Shown in pieces: positions 6,374 to 6,516 of a DNA stretch of 6,516 nucleotides (positions within the stretch are counted from its first letter, which is position 1; each line of letters opens with the position of its first letter). Under the pieces are notes generated by a model. It made no database searches, was not told the origin of the DNA, and worked only from the letters and a program-made list of their open reading frames with translations. This DNA comes from Clostridia bacterium (GTDB lineage: Bacteria > Bacillota > Clostridia > Oscillospirales > Ruminococcaceae). The translations under genes and the position numbers were made by a program. Where the stretch lies: positions 1 through 6,516 of the forward strand of contig QKDG01000141.1 of the NCBI GenBank assembly GCA_003246805.1, written 5' to 3'.

Positions 6374-6516
6374 GTGGCAGACTACACCTTTGAAAAATTA
6401 AGTGACACTATAAAAATTTGCATAAGTGAAGAACACAGGTTTGGCACCGATGCGTTTTTGCTTGCTGATTTTGCAGCACCGAGGAATAAAGACCTTGTGT
6501 GTGACCTTTGCACAGG
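6374..6516 (+). CDS. TrmN6/YfiC-like tRNA1(Val) adenine-N6 methyltransferase, 5' part only
   Basis: The first 47 codons plus two bases are present; the gene continues beyond the window. The GTG start is supported by GGAGG (6362-6366) 7 bases upstream, 13 bp after the Smr gene stop. The visible peptide contains HRFGTDAFLLADFA, the family signature near the N-terminus, followed by VCDLCTG, the start of the SAM-binding motif I (commonly DLGTG). This matches the YfiC/TrmN6 group (YabB in Bacillus), which methylates A37 of tRNA1(Val) in E. coli. In Firmicutes such genes often sit before the rRNA methyltransferase gene rsmI, which would be expected just downstream. The catalytic NPPY motif is outside the window, so substrate type rests on the N-terminus alone. 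Confidence 0.85.
   Translation, partial: MADYTFEKLSDTIKICISEEHRFGTDAFLLADFAAPRNKDLVCDLCT

Overview
The window looks like an ordinary chromosomal housekeeping segment from a low-to-moderate GC Gram-positive bacterium, most likely a gut-type member of the Clostridia. The evidence is AT-rich third codon positions, strong AGGAGG-type ribosome binding sites before nearly every gene, PolA with a degenerate proofreading domain, and a standalone Smr protein beside Dus and TrmN6-like genes. This lineage call is an inference from protein style and gene content; there is no rRNA to confirm it.

Layout. Two gene blocks diverge from an intergenic region at about 4789-5123. Leftward (minus strand) run polA (DNA polymerase I), rimI (N-acetyltransferase), tsaD (tRNA t6A synthesis) and an unrecognised three-helix membrane protein. 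The gaps are an overlap, 28 bp and 14 bp, so these four are probably one transcript. Rightward (plus strand) run dusB (tRNA dihydrouridine synthase), a small Smr-domain protein and the first 47 codons of a TrmN6/YfiC-like tRNA adenine methyltransferase cut by the window edge. These are also tightly spaced (1 bp, 13 bp) and form a likely RNA-modification operon. At the extreme left a hairpin with a T-rich tail reads as a plus-strand terminator for a convergent gene outside the window; its tail overlaps the stop codon of the membrane protein gene.

The intergenic region is the least ordinary part. It carries two copies, 127 bp apart, of a roughly 50 bp G/C-run element (GGGG-CTTTGCG-R-TCG-CCCCCC-AA-YCCC-TT) that stands out sharply from its AT-rich surroundings and looks like an interspersed repeat. 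One copy lies just upstream of the polA start and may be in its leader RNA.

Functionally, tsaD, dusB and the TrmN6-like gene all act on tRNA, so the window mixes translation-quality genes with a DNA repair/replication polymerase. I saw no mobile element, CRISPR array, phage gene, defence system or RNA gene. I do not see a convincing undescribed system; the repeat pair and the orphan membrane protein are the best candidates for follow-up.
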